Below, one piece after another: positions 1 to 8,432 of a DNA stretch of 64,000 bases. Origin of the DNA: an uncultured SAR86 cluster bacterium. GTDB taxonomy: Bacteria > Pseudomonadota > Gammaproteobacteria > Magnimaribacterales > Magnimaribacteraceae. The DNA is taken from positions 1 through 64,000 of the forward strand of contig CABXQE010000001.1 in assembly GCA_902514295.1 (NCBI GenBank). Reading direction: 5' to 3'. The number at the start of each line of letters is the position of its first letter. The stretch's first letter is position 1. Under the pieces are notes generated by a model, which saw only the letters and a list, made by a program, of their open reading frames with translations, searched no databases and was not told the DNA's origin. The translations under genes and the position numbers were made by a program.

Positions 1-233
1 CTGTATTGTGACAAGCCTTGAGTCTCAGATTCACTTCTAGCAATCAATAAGGACTCTGATTTGTAATAATCTGTAAGAGAAAGAGAGTATGCTACCGAAC
101 CAATAGCAAAAATAGAAGTTACGAGAATGATGAGCTTTTTTGCTGTCCATAGGACATTAAAAAGCTCTATCAAATCAATCTTATCTTCACCGAATTGAGG
201 ATCATTAAAGTTCTTTTTATCTGACTTAATCAT
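1..233 (-). CDS. Wzz-like chain length determinant / polysaccharide export protein, N-terminal part (runs off left edge)
   Basis: Not in the ORF track. Reverse complement from ATG at 233 reads MIKSDKKNFNDPQFGEDKIDLIELFNVLWTAKKLIILVTSIFAIGSVAYSLSLTDYYKSESLLIARSESETQGLSQY: typical Wzz N-terminus with TM helix. Its start overlaps the stop of the upstream regulator. Confidence 0.8.
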   Translation of the reverse strand, partial: MIKSDKKNFNDPQFGEDKIDLIELFNVLWTAKKLIILVTSIFAIGSVAYSLSLTDYYKSESLLIARSESETQGLSQY

Positions 234-553
234 AAATTGTTTATGTGTTCCATTTCTTTTTTAAGTTTATCAAATTCTTCGGATTTTCTTTTAAGAAATT
301 GTATTGTCAACTTTTTTTTTGTTTCTACACCTTCTGGGGTTAGTAAGTATAAATATCCGAGCTTACTATCTGATCTTTTAAAATTACCAATCATCAGAAA
401 ACCTTTATTTATAAGGGCTTGAATTAAGTAATTAATTTTACCTAAACTTAAGCCCAGATGTTCTGCTATCTGACGTTGAGTAAGATTAGGATTTTCTTCT
501 ATTTTCCTAAGAATTTCTAATTCTTCTTCGGAGTAATTTTTTCTTTTTTTCAA
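230..553 (-). CDS. MarR-type winged-helix, EPS-associated transcriptional regulator
   Basis: Winged helix (LTQRQIAEHLGLSLGKINYLIQALINKGFL) plus C-terminal coiled coil, directly upstream of a Wzz-like gene. Start codon is TTG. Confidence 0.8.
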   Translation of the reverse strand: MKKRKNYSEEELEILRKIEENPNLTQRQIAEHLGLSLGKINYLIQALINKGFLMIGNFKRSDSKLGYLYLLTPEGVETKKKLTIQFLKRKSEEFDKLKKEMEHINNL

Positions 554-564
554 TAGCTACCGCA
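554..564 (-). promoter_or_regulatory. ops-like (JUMPstart core) RfaH recruitment element
   Basis: Minus strand reads TGCGGTAGCTA, matching the ops core GGCGGTAGCNT at 9 of 11 positions with GCGGTAGC exact. Lies downstream of an rfaH-like gene and upstream of polysaccharide genes. Confidence 0.7.
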
Positions 565-612
565 ATGAATTTTTGTTTAATAATTCATTTATTCTTATTT
601 TGTTTCTTTCGT

Positions 613-627
613 GTTCATTTAATGAAC
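613..627. promoter_or_regulatory. Palindromic candidate operator GTTCAT-TTA-ATGAAC
   Basis: Perfect 6-bp arms, 3-bp spacer, in the intergenic region upstream of the MarR-type regulator. A second site of the same design is at 646-660. Confidence 0.6.
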
Positions 628-645
628 ATACTTAGTTTACTATAA

Positions 646-660
646 GTTCAATATTTGAAC
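646..660. promoter_or_regulatory. Palindromic candidate operator GTTCAA-TAT-TTGAAC
   Basis: Perfect 6-bp arms, 3-bp spacer; same GTTCA-N5-TGAAC design as 613-627, centres 33 bp apart. Confidence 0.6.
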
Positions 661-685
661 AATAAAACCTTGTGTATGGTACTTA

Positions 686-1234
686 TTAAAATTTAAAATT
701 CTTAACAACCTCTTTACGACCTATATTAGATTTAGTTATTTCTGTGACAACGCTTGTATTTAATAATTTCAATAACAATCTAACTCTATCATTCGATTTC
801 TTAGATAAGAATATTGCGTCTACTCCTGCAAACCGTCCCTCTTTGATGCAAACAGAATCGCCCTTTTGATAATCTACTAACGAAACTTCCTCTTTATATA
901 TACCTGATTCATCGAGTTTATTTTGAATTAATTTAATAATATTATTAGGAATAGGAGTAAATTTTTGTGAAAACATAACAATTTTACTTACCCCATAACT
1001 AGAGTTAATAGAAGTCCAATTATCTAACTGAAGATCAATTTGAGCAAAAAAATATCGAGGGAAGATTGGTACAGGGCAGTTAAATCCACTATCTTTATTA
1101 GTAGGCGCTATCAGAGGTAAAAAAGTTTTAAATCCTTGTTTTTGAAGATTTTCATTAGCTTTTATTTCCTGTCCAGCTTTTGTATAAATAAGCACCCAAA
1201 TAATTTCTGATTTACCTTTTTTTGCTGCCTTCAT
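686..1234 (-). CDS. rfaH: NusG-family transcription antiterminator RfaH
   Basis: NusG-like N-terminal domain (WVLIYTKAGQEIKANENLQKQGFKTFLP...FPRYFFAQID) and KOW-like C-terminus; adjacent to an ops-like element and polysaccharide genes. Confidence 0.8.
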   Translation of the reverse strand: MKAAKKGKSEIIWVLIYTKAGQEIKANENLQKQGFKTFLPLIAPTNKDSGFNCPVPIFPRYFFAQIDLQLDNWTSINSSYGVSKIVMFSQKFTPIPNNIIKLIQNKLDESGIYKEEVSLVDYQKGDSVCIKEGRFAGVDAIFLSKKSNDRVRLLLKLLNTSVVTEITKSNIGRKEVVKNFKF

Positions 1235-1259
1235 TTTAAGCTATGTTTAGAAAGAATAC

Positions 1260-1346
1260 TGGTGCCCGGGGCCGGACTCGAACCGGCACGAAGTTTCCTT
1301 CGAGGGATTTTAAGTCCCTTGTGTCTACCAATTCCACCACCCGGGC
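1260..1346 (-). tRNA. tRNA-Leu (anticodon TAA), CCA encoded
   Basis: Reverse complement GCCCGGGTGGTGGAATTGGTAGACACAAGGGACTTAAAATCCCTCGAAGG...GGTTCGAGTCCGGCCCCGGGCACCA folds as a class II tRNA with 7-bp acceptor stem. Confidence 0.95.
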
Positions 1347-1394
1347 TATCTTTCTGGACATTCTACTTTTGTTTCAACAAATATGATAGAAAAT

Positions 1395-1468
1395 TGGAGG
1401 CTGAGGTCGGAATCGAACCGGCGTAGACGGATTTGCAATCCGCTGCATAACCACTTTGCTACTCAGCC
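1395..1468 (-). tRNA. tRNA-Cys (anticodon GCA), CCA encoded
   Basis: Reverse complement GGCTGAGTAGCAAAGTGGTTATGCAGCGGATTGCAAATCCGTCTACGCCGGTTCGATTCCGACCTCAGCCTCCA. Confidence 0.95.
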
Positions 1469-1505
1469 CTATGGCTATTCTATGTATCTCAAAAGAATAG
1501 ACCAG

Positions 1506-2048
1506 TTATTTAATAAGATTCTTATAAGACACCATATAGGTATATAAGCTGTGTATTGAAAGATACGCAGCTAACCAGAATAAAGAAATAGTTATTGTGT
1601 AAAAATATTGAGCAAAATTAGGTGAAATAATTAAGAAAGATACTGCAGTAATCTGGATTGTCGTCTTACTTTTCGCAATAAAACTTACCTTCACAGGATT
1701 CTTTCCTAGATTTTCAGTCAAAAACTGTCTAAAAGAAGAAATAATGAACTCTCTAGATATAATTATTAAAGAAGGGATTAATAAAATTTGATTATCGGAG
1801 AATGAAAGAAGGTATATCAAAGGAATGGAAATTAACAATTTATCGGCAGTTAAATCTAACAAACCACCTAGTGGGCTAGTAGTTTCCGTTCTTCTCGCCA
1901 CATAACCATCTAAATGATCAGTAATACCTGCAAGAATAAATAATACTAATGCTATCCAGTTAGAGATATTCTCTTGGTCTGATACTAAATAGAGAACCGG
2001 AAATATCAGGAATATCCTAGATGCTGTAATGTAATTTGCTATAAACAT
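1506..2048 (-). CDS. pgsA: CDP-diacylglycerol--glycerol-3-phosphate 3-phosphatidyltransferase
   Basis: CDP-alcohol phosphatidyltransferase motif (ITDHLDGYVARRTETTSPLGGLLDLTADK), next to uvrC. Confidence 0.92.
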   Translation of the reverse strand: MFIANYITASRIFLIFPVLYLVSDQENISNWIALVLFILAGITDHLDGYVARRTETTSPLGGLLDLTADKLLISIPLIYLLSFSDNQILLIPSLIIISREFIISSFRQFLTENLGKNPVKVSFIAKSKTTIQITAVSFLIISPNFAQYFYTITISLFWLAAYLSIHSLYTYMVSYKNLIK

Positions 2049-3889
2049 TAATTATGAATTTGTTTAAAAATTAATTGAGCTGTATTTTTTCCTATACTTG
2101 AAACTTCGCATAAATCATCAACACTTGCTCTTTTAATTTGCTCTAATGAACCGAAATATCTTAGTAGAAGTTTTTTTCTTCTTTGGCCTATTCCTGACAA
2201 GCCATCAATAGAAGAGCTTATGGATGATTTAGATCTCTTCTTTTTTAGTGATGTTATAGCATATCTGTGGGTTTCGTCTCTGATTTCTTGGATAAAGTGA
2301 TTAAAAGCCGACCCCTCATTTATTGGAATTGTTTGTCCATTTACTAAATGTATAGAATCAAATAAGGCCTTTCTACGTACTCCTTTGGAGATAGAAATAA
2401 CATTCACTTTATTTATCCCTAATTTCCTAAATTCTTTTACAGCAGAGCTTAAATGCGTTTTGCCACCATCAATGATGACCAAACTAGGGATTTCCTTTTG
2501 TTTGTCAATAGAAAATCTCCTTCTTATCAATTCGGCCATAGAACCGATATCATTCCCTGAGTTTTCTTCACTTATATTGTATTTACGGTAAAGCTTTCTA
2601 AGTTTGCCTTCATTTGAAAATACAACACATCCAGCAACAGCATTATCGCCAGAATGATGGCTGATATCATAAGATTCAATGATTCCAATTTTACCTTCTA
2701 TTTTTAACTTCTTTTCTAATGTTTCAACCTTAAATTTAAAGTCATTGTCAGTTTTATCTCTCTTTAAAACATACTCTGTATTTAACCTACATAGATCGAT
2801 AAGACCTTTATCTTTCTTCCCTGGTTTGGTGATGATAGATATTTTCTTTGAGTGGAGTTCGCTCAGGGTCTTTTCTATTAATGTTTTATTATCTAACTTC
2901 TGTTCGATTACTAGTACAGAAGGACAGTGATCTATAGAAAAATAATATTGACTTATAAACTTCTCTAAAACATTAACTTCCACGAATTCTTTATTAAGGA
3001 TGAAGTTTTGATGGCCAGTAACCCAACCTTGATTAACACGACTAACCCCTATCTTTGTGGATCCATTTGATGATGACAAGTAAATAGCATCCCTATTTTT
3101 CTGAAAACCAGCAATGCTTTGAGATCTCTGTATGTCCCTCAGGGCTGATATTCTATCTCTATAAGTAGCAGCCTTTTCAAAATATTTATCGTTTGAATGC
3201 TTATCCATTAGTTTGTAAAAGTTTGAGATAAGTATCTCAGATTTTCCAGATAGAAGTAATTCAGCTGAATAGACTTCATTAAGGTATTCTTCCTTGCTTA
3301 TGTAACCAACACAAGGGGCAGAGCAACGACCAATTTCATACTGGATACATGGCCTAGTTCTATTTCTAAAAAAGGAATCAGAACAGTTTCTAATCTTAAA
3401 TGTTTTTTGCAGTAACTTTAAAGACTCTTGAACTGCATATGAGCTAGGAAAAGGGCCAAAAAATTTATCAATTTTATCTTTTTTACCTAAAAAGGAATTT
3501 GCAGAAGGGAACTCTCTAGAGGTTGCTACTCTTATCCAGGGATACCCTTTATCATCTTTAAACTGAACGTTGAATTTAGGTTTTTCTTCTTTAATCAGAT
3601 ATTGCTCCATAAGCAAAGCTTCAAGTTCTGTGTTAGTTAGAGTTATTTCAATAATTTTAAGATTGTCTCTTAACTTTTTAATTTTCTTAGAATTACTAAC
3701 AGAGTCTCCAAAATATGAAGAGACTCTATTTTTTAAATTCTTCGCTTTTCCTATATAAATAGGATTCTTGGATTTATCTAAAAATTTATAAACACCAGGT
3801 CTTTTTGGAAGAGAATTAAGAAGCTTCCGCAATTCTTCTTTAGATGCTGGAACTTCTAGAAAAGACTGAGAGGTAATCTGTTCTTGCAA
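2048..3889 (-). CDS. uvrC: Excinuclease ABC subunit C
   Basis: GIY-YIG (PGVYKFLDKSKNPIYIGKAKNLKNRVSSYF), UvrC core, C-terminal HhH. Confidence 0.97.
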   Translation of the reverse strand: MQEQITSQSFLEVPASKEELRKLLNSLPKRPGVYKFLDKSKNPIYIGKAKNLKNRVSSYFGDSVSNSKKIKKLRDNLKIIEITLTNTELEALLMEQYLIKEEKPKFNVQFKDDKGYPWIRVATSREFPSANSFLGKKDKIDKFFGPFPSSYAVQESLKLLQKTFKIRNCSDSFFRNRTRPCIQYEIGRCSAPCVGYISKEEYLNEVYSAELLLSGKSEILISNFYKLMDKHSNDKYFEKAATYRDRISALRDIQRSQSIAGFQKNRDAIYLSSSNGSTKIGVSRVNQGWVTGHQNFILNKEFVEVNVLEKFISQYYFSIDHCPSVLVIEQKLDNKTLIEKTLSELHSKKISIITKPGKKDKGLIDLCRLNTEYVLKRDKTDNDFKFKVETLEKKLKIEGKIGIIESYDISHHSGDNAVAGCVVFSNEGKLRKLYRKYNISEENSGNDIGSMAELIRRRFSIDKQKEIPSLVIIDGGKTHLSSAVKEFRKLGINKVNVISISKGVRRKALFDSIHLVNGQTIPINEGSAFNHFIQEIRDETHRYAITSLKKKRSKSSISSSIDGLSGIGQRRKKLLLRYFGSLEQIKRASVDDLCEVSSIGKNTAQLIFKQIHN

Positions 3890-3894
3890 TTAAC

Positions 3895-4224
3895 TTAATG
3901 CGACCTAGAACCGTCAAATACGCATACAAAATAAAGATTTTCTCTTGAATCATTAATTACTTGATGGAATTTTCCATCTTCTATCAAGATTACATCCCCT
4001 TTTTTTACTGGAAAGATGTCTTCATCAATCTTCATTTTGCCTTCCCCTCTGACAAAATTGTATACCTCTTCCTGTCCTGGATGCTTATGGCCAGAAGTGG
4101 ATTTTCCTGGTTTTAAGTCTGTGCTGCTCACAACTAAGTTATTTAAAGCAACATTATCTTTCACAACATACCTATCGTCGTCTTTTACTACTTCTCCGCC
4201 AATATCTAATATATCTAATTTCAT
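3895..4224 (-). CDS. Small cupin-domain protein
   Basis: Cupin motif GHKHPGQEEVYNFVRGEGKMKIDEDIFPVKKGDVILIEDGKFHQV. Confidence 0.8.
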   Translation of the reverse strand: MKLDILDIGGEVVKDDDRYVVKDNVALNNLVVSSTDLKPGKSTSGHKHPGQEEVYNFVRGEGKMKIDEDIFPVKKGDVILIEDGKFHQVINDSRENLYFVCVFDGSRSH

Positions 4225-4904
4225 AACTCAATATCATCTAGTATTTGATTAAGAGATTTTAAAGGATTTGAACTCTCAATAATAGGTCTTCCAATAACCA
4301 AGAAATCTGATCCGTTATTTATAGCTTCTTTAGGCGAAGATACCCTACTTTGATCGTCATTCATTTTTTTAGTTCTAATTCCTGGAGTAACAGCAATGAA
4401 CTCTTTGCCGCATAATTCCTTAATAACTTTTACTTCTCTTGGTGAACAAACAATTCCATCAAGTCCATTGCTTTTGGCAAGTAGAGCTAATTGCATTACC
4501 TTTTCGGAAATATCAGGTATACCAATCTCTTTTACATCTTCGTTACTTAAGCTTGTCAGCATGGTGACACCTATAAGTAAAGGGGGATTCCTACAAGAGT
4601 TTAAGGCCTTTCTTGCAGACTCTAGCATTGATGATCCTCCTGATACATGCACATTCACCATCCAAACTCCTAAATCAGCAGCTACCTTTACTGCTTGAGA
4701 AACGGTGTTTGGAATATCATGAAATTTTAAGTCTAAAAAAATATCAAACCCCAATGATTGTAGGTCTTTGATAACTCTAGGCCCAGAAGAAGTAAATAAT
4801 TGACTCCCTACTTTTAAGCGACATGATTTTGGATCAAATAATTCTGCAAGCTTTATAGCCTCGTCATATTCCAAGTCTAAAGGAATTATTATCGGACTAT
4901 TCAT
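4221..4904 (-). CDS. pyrF: Orotidine 5'-phosphate decarboxylase
   Basis: LDLEYDEAIKLAELFDPKSCRLKVGSQLF, FLDLKFHDIPNTV. Internal Met (MNSPIIIPLDLEYD) is the likelier start than the ORF-track start at 4940. Confidence 0.93.
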   Translation of the reverse strand: MNSPIIIPLDLEYDEAIKLAELFDPKSCRLKVGSQLFTSSGPRVIKDLQSLGFDIFLDLKFHDIPNTVSQAVKVAADLGVWMVNVHVSGGSSMLESARKALNSCRNPPLLIGVTMLTSLSNEDVKEIGIPDISEKVMQLALLAKSNGLDGIVCSPREVKVIKELCGKEFIAVTPGIRTKKMNDDQSRVSSPKEAINNGSDFLVIGRPIIESSNPLKSLNQILDDIEL

Positions 4905-5127
4905 TTCTCTTGCCTCTCTTCTTAACTGAAAAATAAGCAATTTCTAGAATAATTGTTATAAAACTTCCTATCAAAAAAAAGACTATCAAGCCTTTGCCTA
5001 AGTTAATTTCTATTTCATTGAACAATAAATCAACTATAACGATACTATTATTTAAATTTAACAATAAATATAAAGATAAAAGTACAATTGAAAAAAGAAA
5101 AATTAAGAATAACGAAGACCAGTTCAT
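4897..5127 (-). CDS. LapA-domain (DUF1049) membrane protein
   Basis: Two TM segments with the LapA-like arrangement, next to pyrF as is common in gammaproteobacteria. Confidence 0.6.
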   Translation of the reverse strand: MNWSSLFLIFLFSIVLLSLYLLLNLNNSIVIVDLLFNEIEINLGKGLIVFFLIGSFITIILEIAYFSVKKRGKRNE

Positions 5128-5130
5128 AAA

Positions 5131-5754
5131 TTATGTTTGATTAAGCCAACCCTGCTCTAAAAGTCTATCTTCAACGTATTGGAGAATTGCATGGCCAGCA
5201 GTTATATGACTTTCTTGAATCCTGCCTGTAACTTTAGTAGGGACAATAAAAGCAGAATCACAATATTTTAATGCCTTTCCACCATCGCCTCCTAAAAAAC
5301 CTAAGGCATAAATCCCTTTGGTATTTGCTAGTTTAAGGGTCTCGACGACATTAGTTGAATTCCCTGAAGTAGATATAGCCAATAAAATATCTCCTTCATT
5401 AGCTAAAGAAGAAAACACTCTCTTAAATATTTCATCTGAGCCATAGTCATTTAAACAAGCTGTTAGAGTTGATGTATCTTGAGCTAAAGAAATAGCTGGA
5501 ATTCCTTCTCTATCAACTTCAGAAGTTAAACGGACCAAGAATTCCGCTACTAAGTGCTGCGCATCAGCTGCAGACCCGCCGTTTCCACAAATCATTAATT
5601 TTCCACCACTAGATATAGACTTAGCTATAACTTCACCAGCCTCTATTAACACCTCATAGATTCTTTGATCAATAATATCTGTTTTAACAGATATAGAATC
5701 TTCAAAAGTTTCTTTTATTTTGTCTTTAATATCTTTTGGCATGAATCTTCTCAT
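5131..5754 (-). CDS. gmhA: SIS-domain phosphoheptose isomerase
   Basis: MICGNGGSAADAQHLVAEFLVR, ISTSGNSTNVVETLKLA. Confidence 0.85.
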   Translation of the reverse strand: MRRFMPKDIKDKIKETFEDSISVKTDIIDQRIYEVLIEAGEVIAKSISSGGKLMICGNGGSAADAQHLVAEFLVRLTSEVDREGIPAISLAQDTSTLTACLNDYGSDEIFKRVFSSLANEGDILLAISTSGNSTNVVETLKLANTKGIYALGFLGGDGGKALKYCDSAFIVPTKVTGRIQESHITAGHAILQYVEDRLLEQGWLNQT

Positions 5755-5782
5755 CTAGAAGAATACCATATGAATAAAAAAA

Positions 5783-6061
5783 TTAACTGTTTATGATCTT
5801 CTTCAAGCTTTTAGAAGCTCTAAAATAAGGATGAAACTTCTTTTGGATAGAGATGGATTTTCCAGTCTTAGGGTTTCTTGAGATTCTTTCATTCCTTTCC
5901 CTAGTAGAAAAAGTACCAAACCCTCTTAATTCAATTCTATCTCCATCAGATAAAGCCTTGGTAAGGCTGTCTATAATCAAAATTATAGATTCTTCTATGT
6001 CTTTTTTTGAATTAAATTTATTATTCTTATACAAATTTTCGATGATTTCAGACTTATTCAT
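5783..6061 (-). CDS. ihfB: Integration host factor beta / HU-family DNA-binding protein
   Basis: HU/IHF fold (IELRGFGTFSTRERNERISRNPKTGKSISIQKKFHPYFRASKSLK), directly downstream of rpsA. Confidence 0.88.
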   Translation of the reverse strand: MNKSEIIENLYKNNKFNSKKDIEESIILIIDSLTKALSDGDRIELRGFGTFSTRERNERISRNPKTGKSISIQKKFHPYFRASKSLKKIINS

Positions 6062-7739
6062 CTTCCGTTTTTGTACCTTCCAATTCAGCCTTAATTAAGT
6101 CTCCTATATTGGATTTACTCGCTTCTTCAATCTCCTTATTTTTAGCAGCGTTATCTTTAAGAGCACTCTTCTCATCTTGTTTTTCTAATGCCCTAAGAGA
6201 AAGGATTATCTCTCTATCTTTTCTATTAATATTAGCAATAACAACTTCCATCTCTAGCCCTTCTTCTAGGGACTCAACACTAGTAGAATTTATAAAATCT
6301 TTCTGTTGTAACAAACCTGTAACGCCATCAGCTAAAGATAGATTAATCTTTTGATCATCAAAATCAATTACTTTTCCTATTGCCCTAGAGCCTTTCTTAT
6401 TTGCTTCTATAAAATCACCAAAAGAATCTGATATTAGTTGCTTTATTCCCAAAGAAATCCTTTCTCTTTCTGGCTCTATAGAAAGTATTAATGCTTCTAC
6501 CATATCTCCTTTGGTAAGTTCTCTGACAGAGTCGCTCGATTCATCCCACGAAAGATCAGAAAGATGAACCAATCCATCTATTCCTCCATCTAGTTCTATA
6601 AAGATACCAAAATCAGTGACTGATTTAATAGCACCTGAGATTTTGTCTCCTTCCTTGTGGGTATGATCAAAAAGCTGCCAAGGATTTTCAGTAAGTTGTT
6701 TTAATCCTAGCGAAATTCTTCTTTTTTCTTCATCAACTTCTAGGATCATAACCTCAACTTTGTCTTTTAATTGGACTACTTTAGAAGGGTGGATATTCTT
6801 ATTTGTCCAATCTATTTCAGAAACATGAACCAAACCCTCAACTCCTTCTTCTATCTCAGCAAAAAAACCATAGTCAGTTAAATTAGTAACTGTGCCCATT
6901 ACTGAAGTATTAAGAGGAAACTTAGATTCAATTCCAACCCAAGGGTCTTCAACAAGCTGCTTAATACCTAAAGATACCTTTTGCTCTTCTTTATCATACT
7001 TAATGACTCTTACGTCTAATTCTTCACCTATCTTTATCGCTTCTGAAGGATGATTAATCCTACTCCATGAAATATCAGTAATATGCAATAGGCCATCTAT
7101 TCCTCCCAAATCAACAAAAGCTCCGTAGTCGGTAAGATTCTTTACCACTCCTTTAATTGTCTGTCCTTCAGAGAGGGTTGAAAGTAATTGCTTTCTTTCT
7201 TCAGAATTTACATCCTGAAGAACTGCTTTACGAGAAAGAACCACATTATTTTTGTCTTTATCTAATTTTATTACTTTAAATTCTTCATAATTCCCAACTA
7301 AGTGCTCTAAGTCTTTTGTTGGAACAACTTCTGCTAAAGATCCTGGTAAAAAAGATTTAATGCCCTGTACATCTACTGTCATTCCTCCTTTTACAGAGCC
7401 AGTTATTAATCCCTTTAAAGGAGTATCTTGATCTAAGCAATCTTCTATTCTTTTCCAGACTTCTTGCTTGATAGCTTTCTCTCTAGAAACTCGCGTATTC
7501 CCATGACCATCTTCAATAGCCTCTAGAGTTAGTTGGACTTCATCACCCACCTCAATATCTATTTCACCTGATTCGTTGTTAAACTCACTGATGGGGACTG
7601 CTGCTTCTGATTTAAGTCCTACATGAATAACAACATGGTTGTCTAATATATCCAAAACTATCCCGGTAACCAAGCTACCAGGCTTCATTACTAACGTACT
7701 TAAATTCTCATCTAATAATTGTTCAAAACTTGCTGACAT
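6054..7739 (-). CDS. rpsA: 30S ribosomal protein S1
   Basis: Six S1/OB repeats; between cmk and ihfB. Confidence 0.97.
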   Translation of the reverse strand: MSASFEQLLDENLSTLVMKPGSLVTGIVLDILDNHVVIHVGLKSEAAVPISEFNNESGEIDIEVGDEVQLTLEAIEDGHGNTRVSREKAIKQEVWKRIEDCLDQDTPLKGLITGSVKGGMTVDVQGIKSFLPGSLAEVVPTKDLEHLVGNYEEFKVIKLDKDKNNVVLSRKAVLQDVNSEERKQLLSTLSEGQTIKGVVKNLTDYGAFVDLGGIDGLLHITDISWSRINHPSEAIKIGEELDVRVIKYDKEEQKVSLGIKQLVEDPWVGIESKFPLNTSVMGTVTNLTDYGFFAEIEEGVEGLVHVSEIDWTNKNIHPSKVVQLKDKVEVMILEVDEEKRRISLGLKQLTENPWQLFDHTHKEGDKISGAIKSVTDFGIFIELDGGIDGLVHLSDLSWDESSDSVRELTKGDMVEALILSIEPERERISLGIKQLISDSFGDFIEANKKGSRAIGKVIDFDDQKINLSLADGVTGLLQQKDFINSTSVESLEEGLEMEVVIANINRKDREIILSLRALEKQDEKSALKDNAAKNKEIEEASKSNIGDLIKAELEGTKTEDE

Positions 7740-7757
7740 TTTTTTTAAATTTAAGAA

Positions 7758-8432
7758 TTAAAGATTCTTCTTTATTTCTTCTATCACTCCTTCTGGTCTT
7801 AAATTGCTAGTATCAATAATTACTGAGTTAGTTGCAGGTTTTAAAGGAGAGTGTTTTCTCTCTATATCCTTCTTATCTCTATCTTCTAACTCTTGTAAAA
7901 GGAGGCGCATGTTAACCTCGCTTCCTTGTCTTTTCAACTGTACTTGCCTTCTTTTTGCACGTTCCTGTAATGAGGCTGTTAAAAAAATCTTATGTCTAGC
8001 ATCTTTAAATATGACGGTTCCCATATCTCTTCCATCAGCAATTAAGCCTGGTGGCTTCATGAAATCTCTCTGGCAAGGCTTAATAAAATCTCTAATCACG
8101 GGGTCTGCAGCCAAATCAGAGGTTTTTTTAGCAATTTCTTCAGTTCTAACTTCTTTAGTAATGTCCATGTCATTAAATATTACTTTTACAGGCTCTCCAG
8201 CAATCCCAGCATCGAATTTAACTCTAAAGTTTTCCTTAATAAGTTCTTTATTCTTTTCAAAATCATGTAACCCTATATTTTGTTCTAACATAAAGTAGGC
8301 CAAAGTTCTGTAAAGGGCTCCGCTATCCAAGATATTCCAATTCAGATCTAAAGCAAGCATCTGGGCTATCGTTCCCTTGCCTGCTCCACTAGGACCATCT
8401 ATTGTTATGACAGGAACTATCTTATCGTTCAT
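7758..8432 (-). CDS. cmk: Cytidylate kinase
   Basis: ITIDGPSGAGKGTIAQMLA, IADGRDMGTVIFKDA. Confidence 0.97.
   Translation of the reverse strand: MNDKIVPVITIDGPSGAGKGTIAQMLALDLNWNILDSGALYRTLAYFMLEQNIGLHDFEKNKELIKENFRVKFDAGIAGEPVKVIFNDMDITKEVRTEEIAKKTSDLAADPVIRDFIKPCQRDFMKPPGLIADGRDMGTVIFKDARHKIFLTASLQERAKRRQVQLKRQGSEVNMRLLLQELEDRDKKDIERKHSPLKPATNSVIIDTSNLRPEGVIEEIKKNL

Noticed and set aside
7804-8298. 164-aa plus-strand ORF opposite cmk
   Set aside because: Shadow ORF antisense to a confident cmk gene; low-complexity Ser/Leu-rich translation typical of antisense frames.
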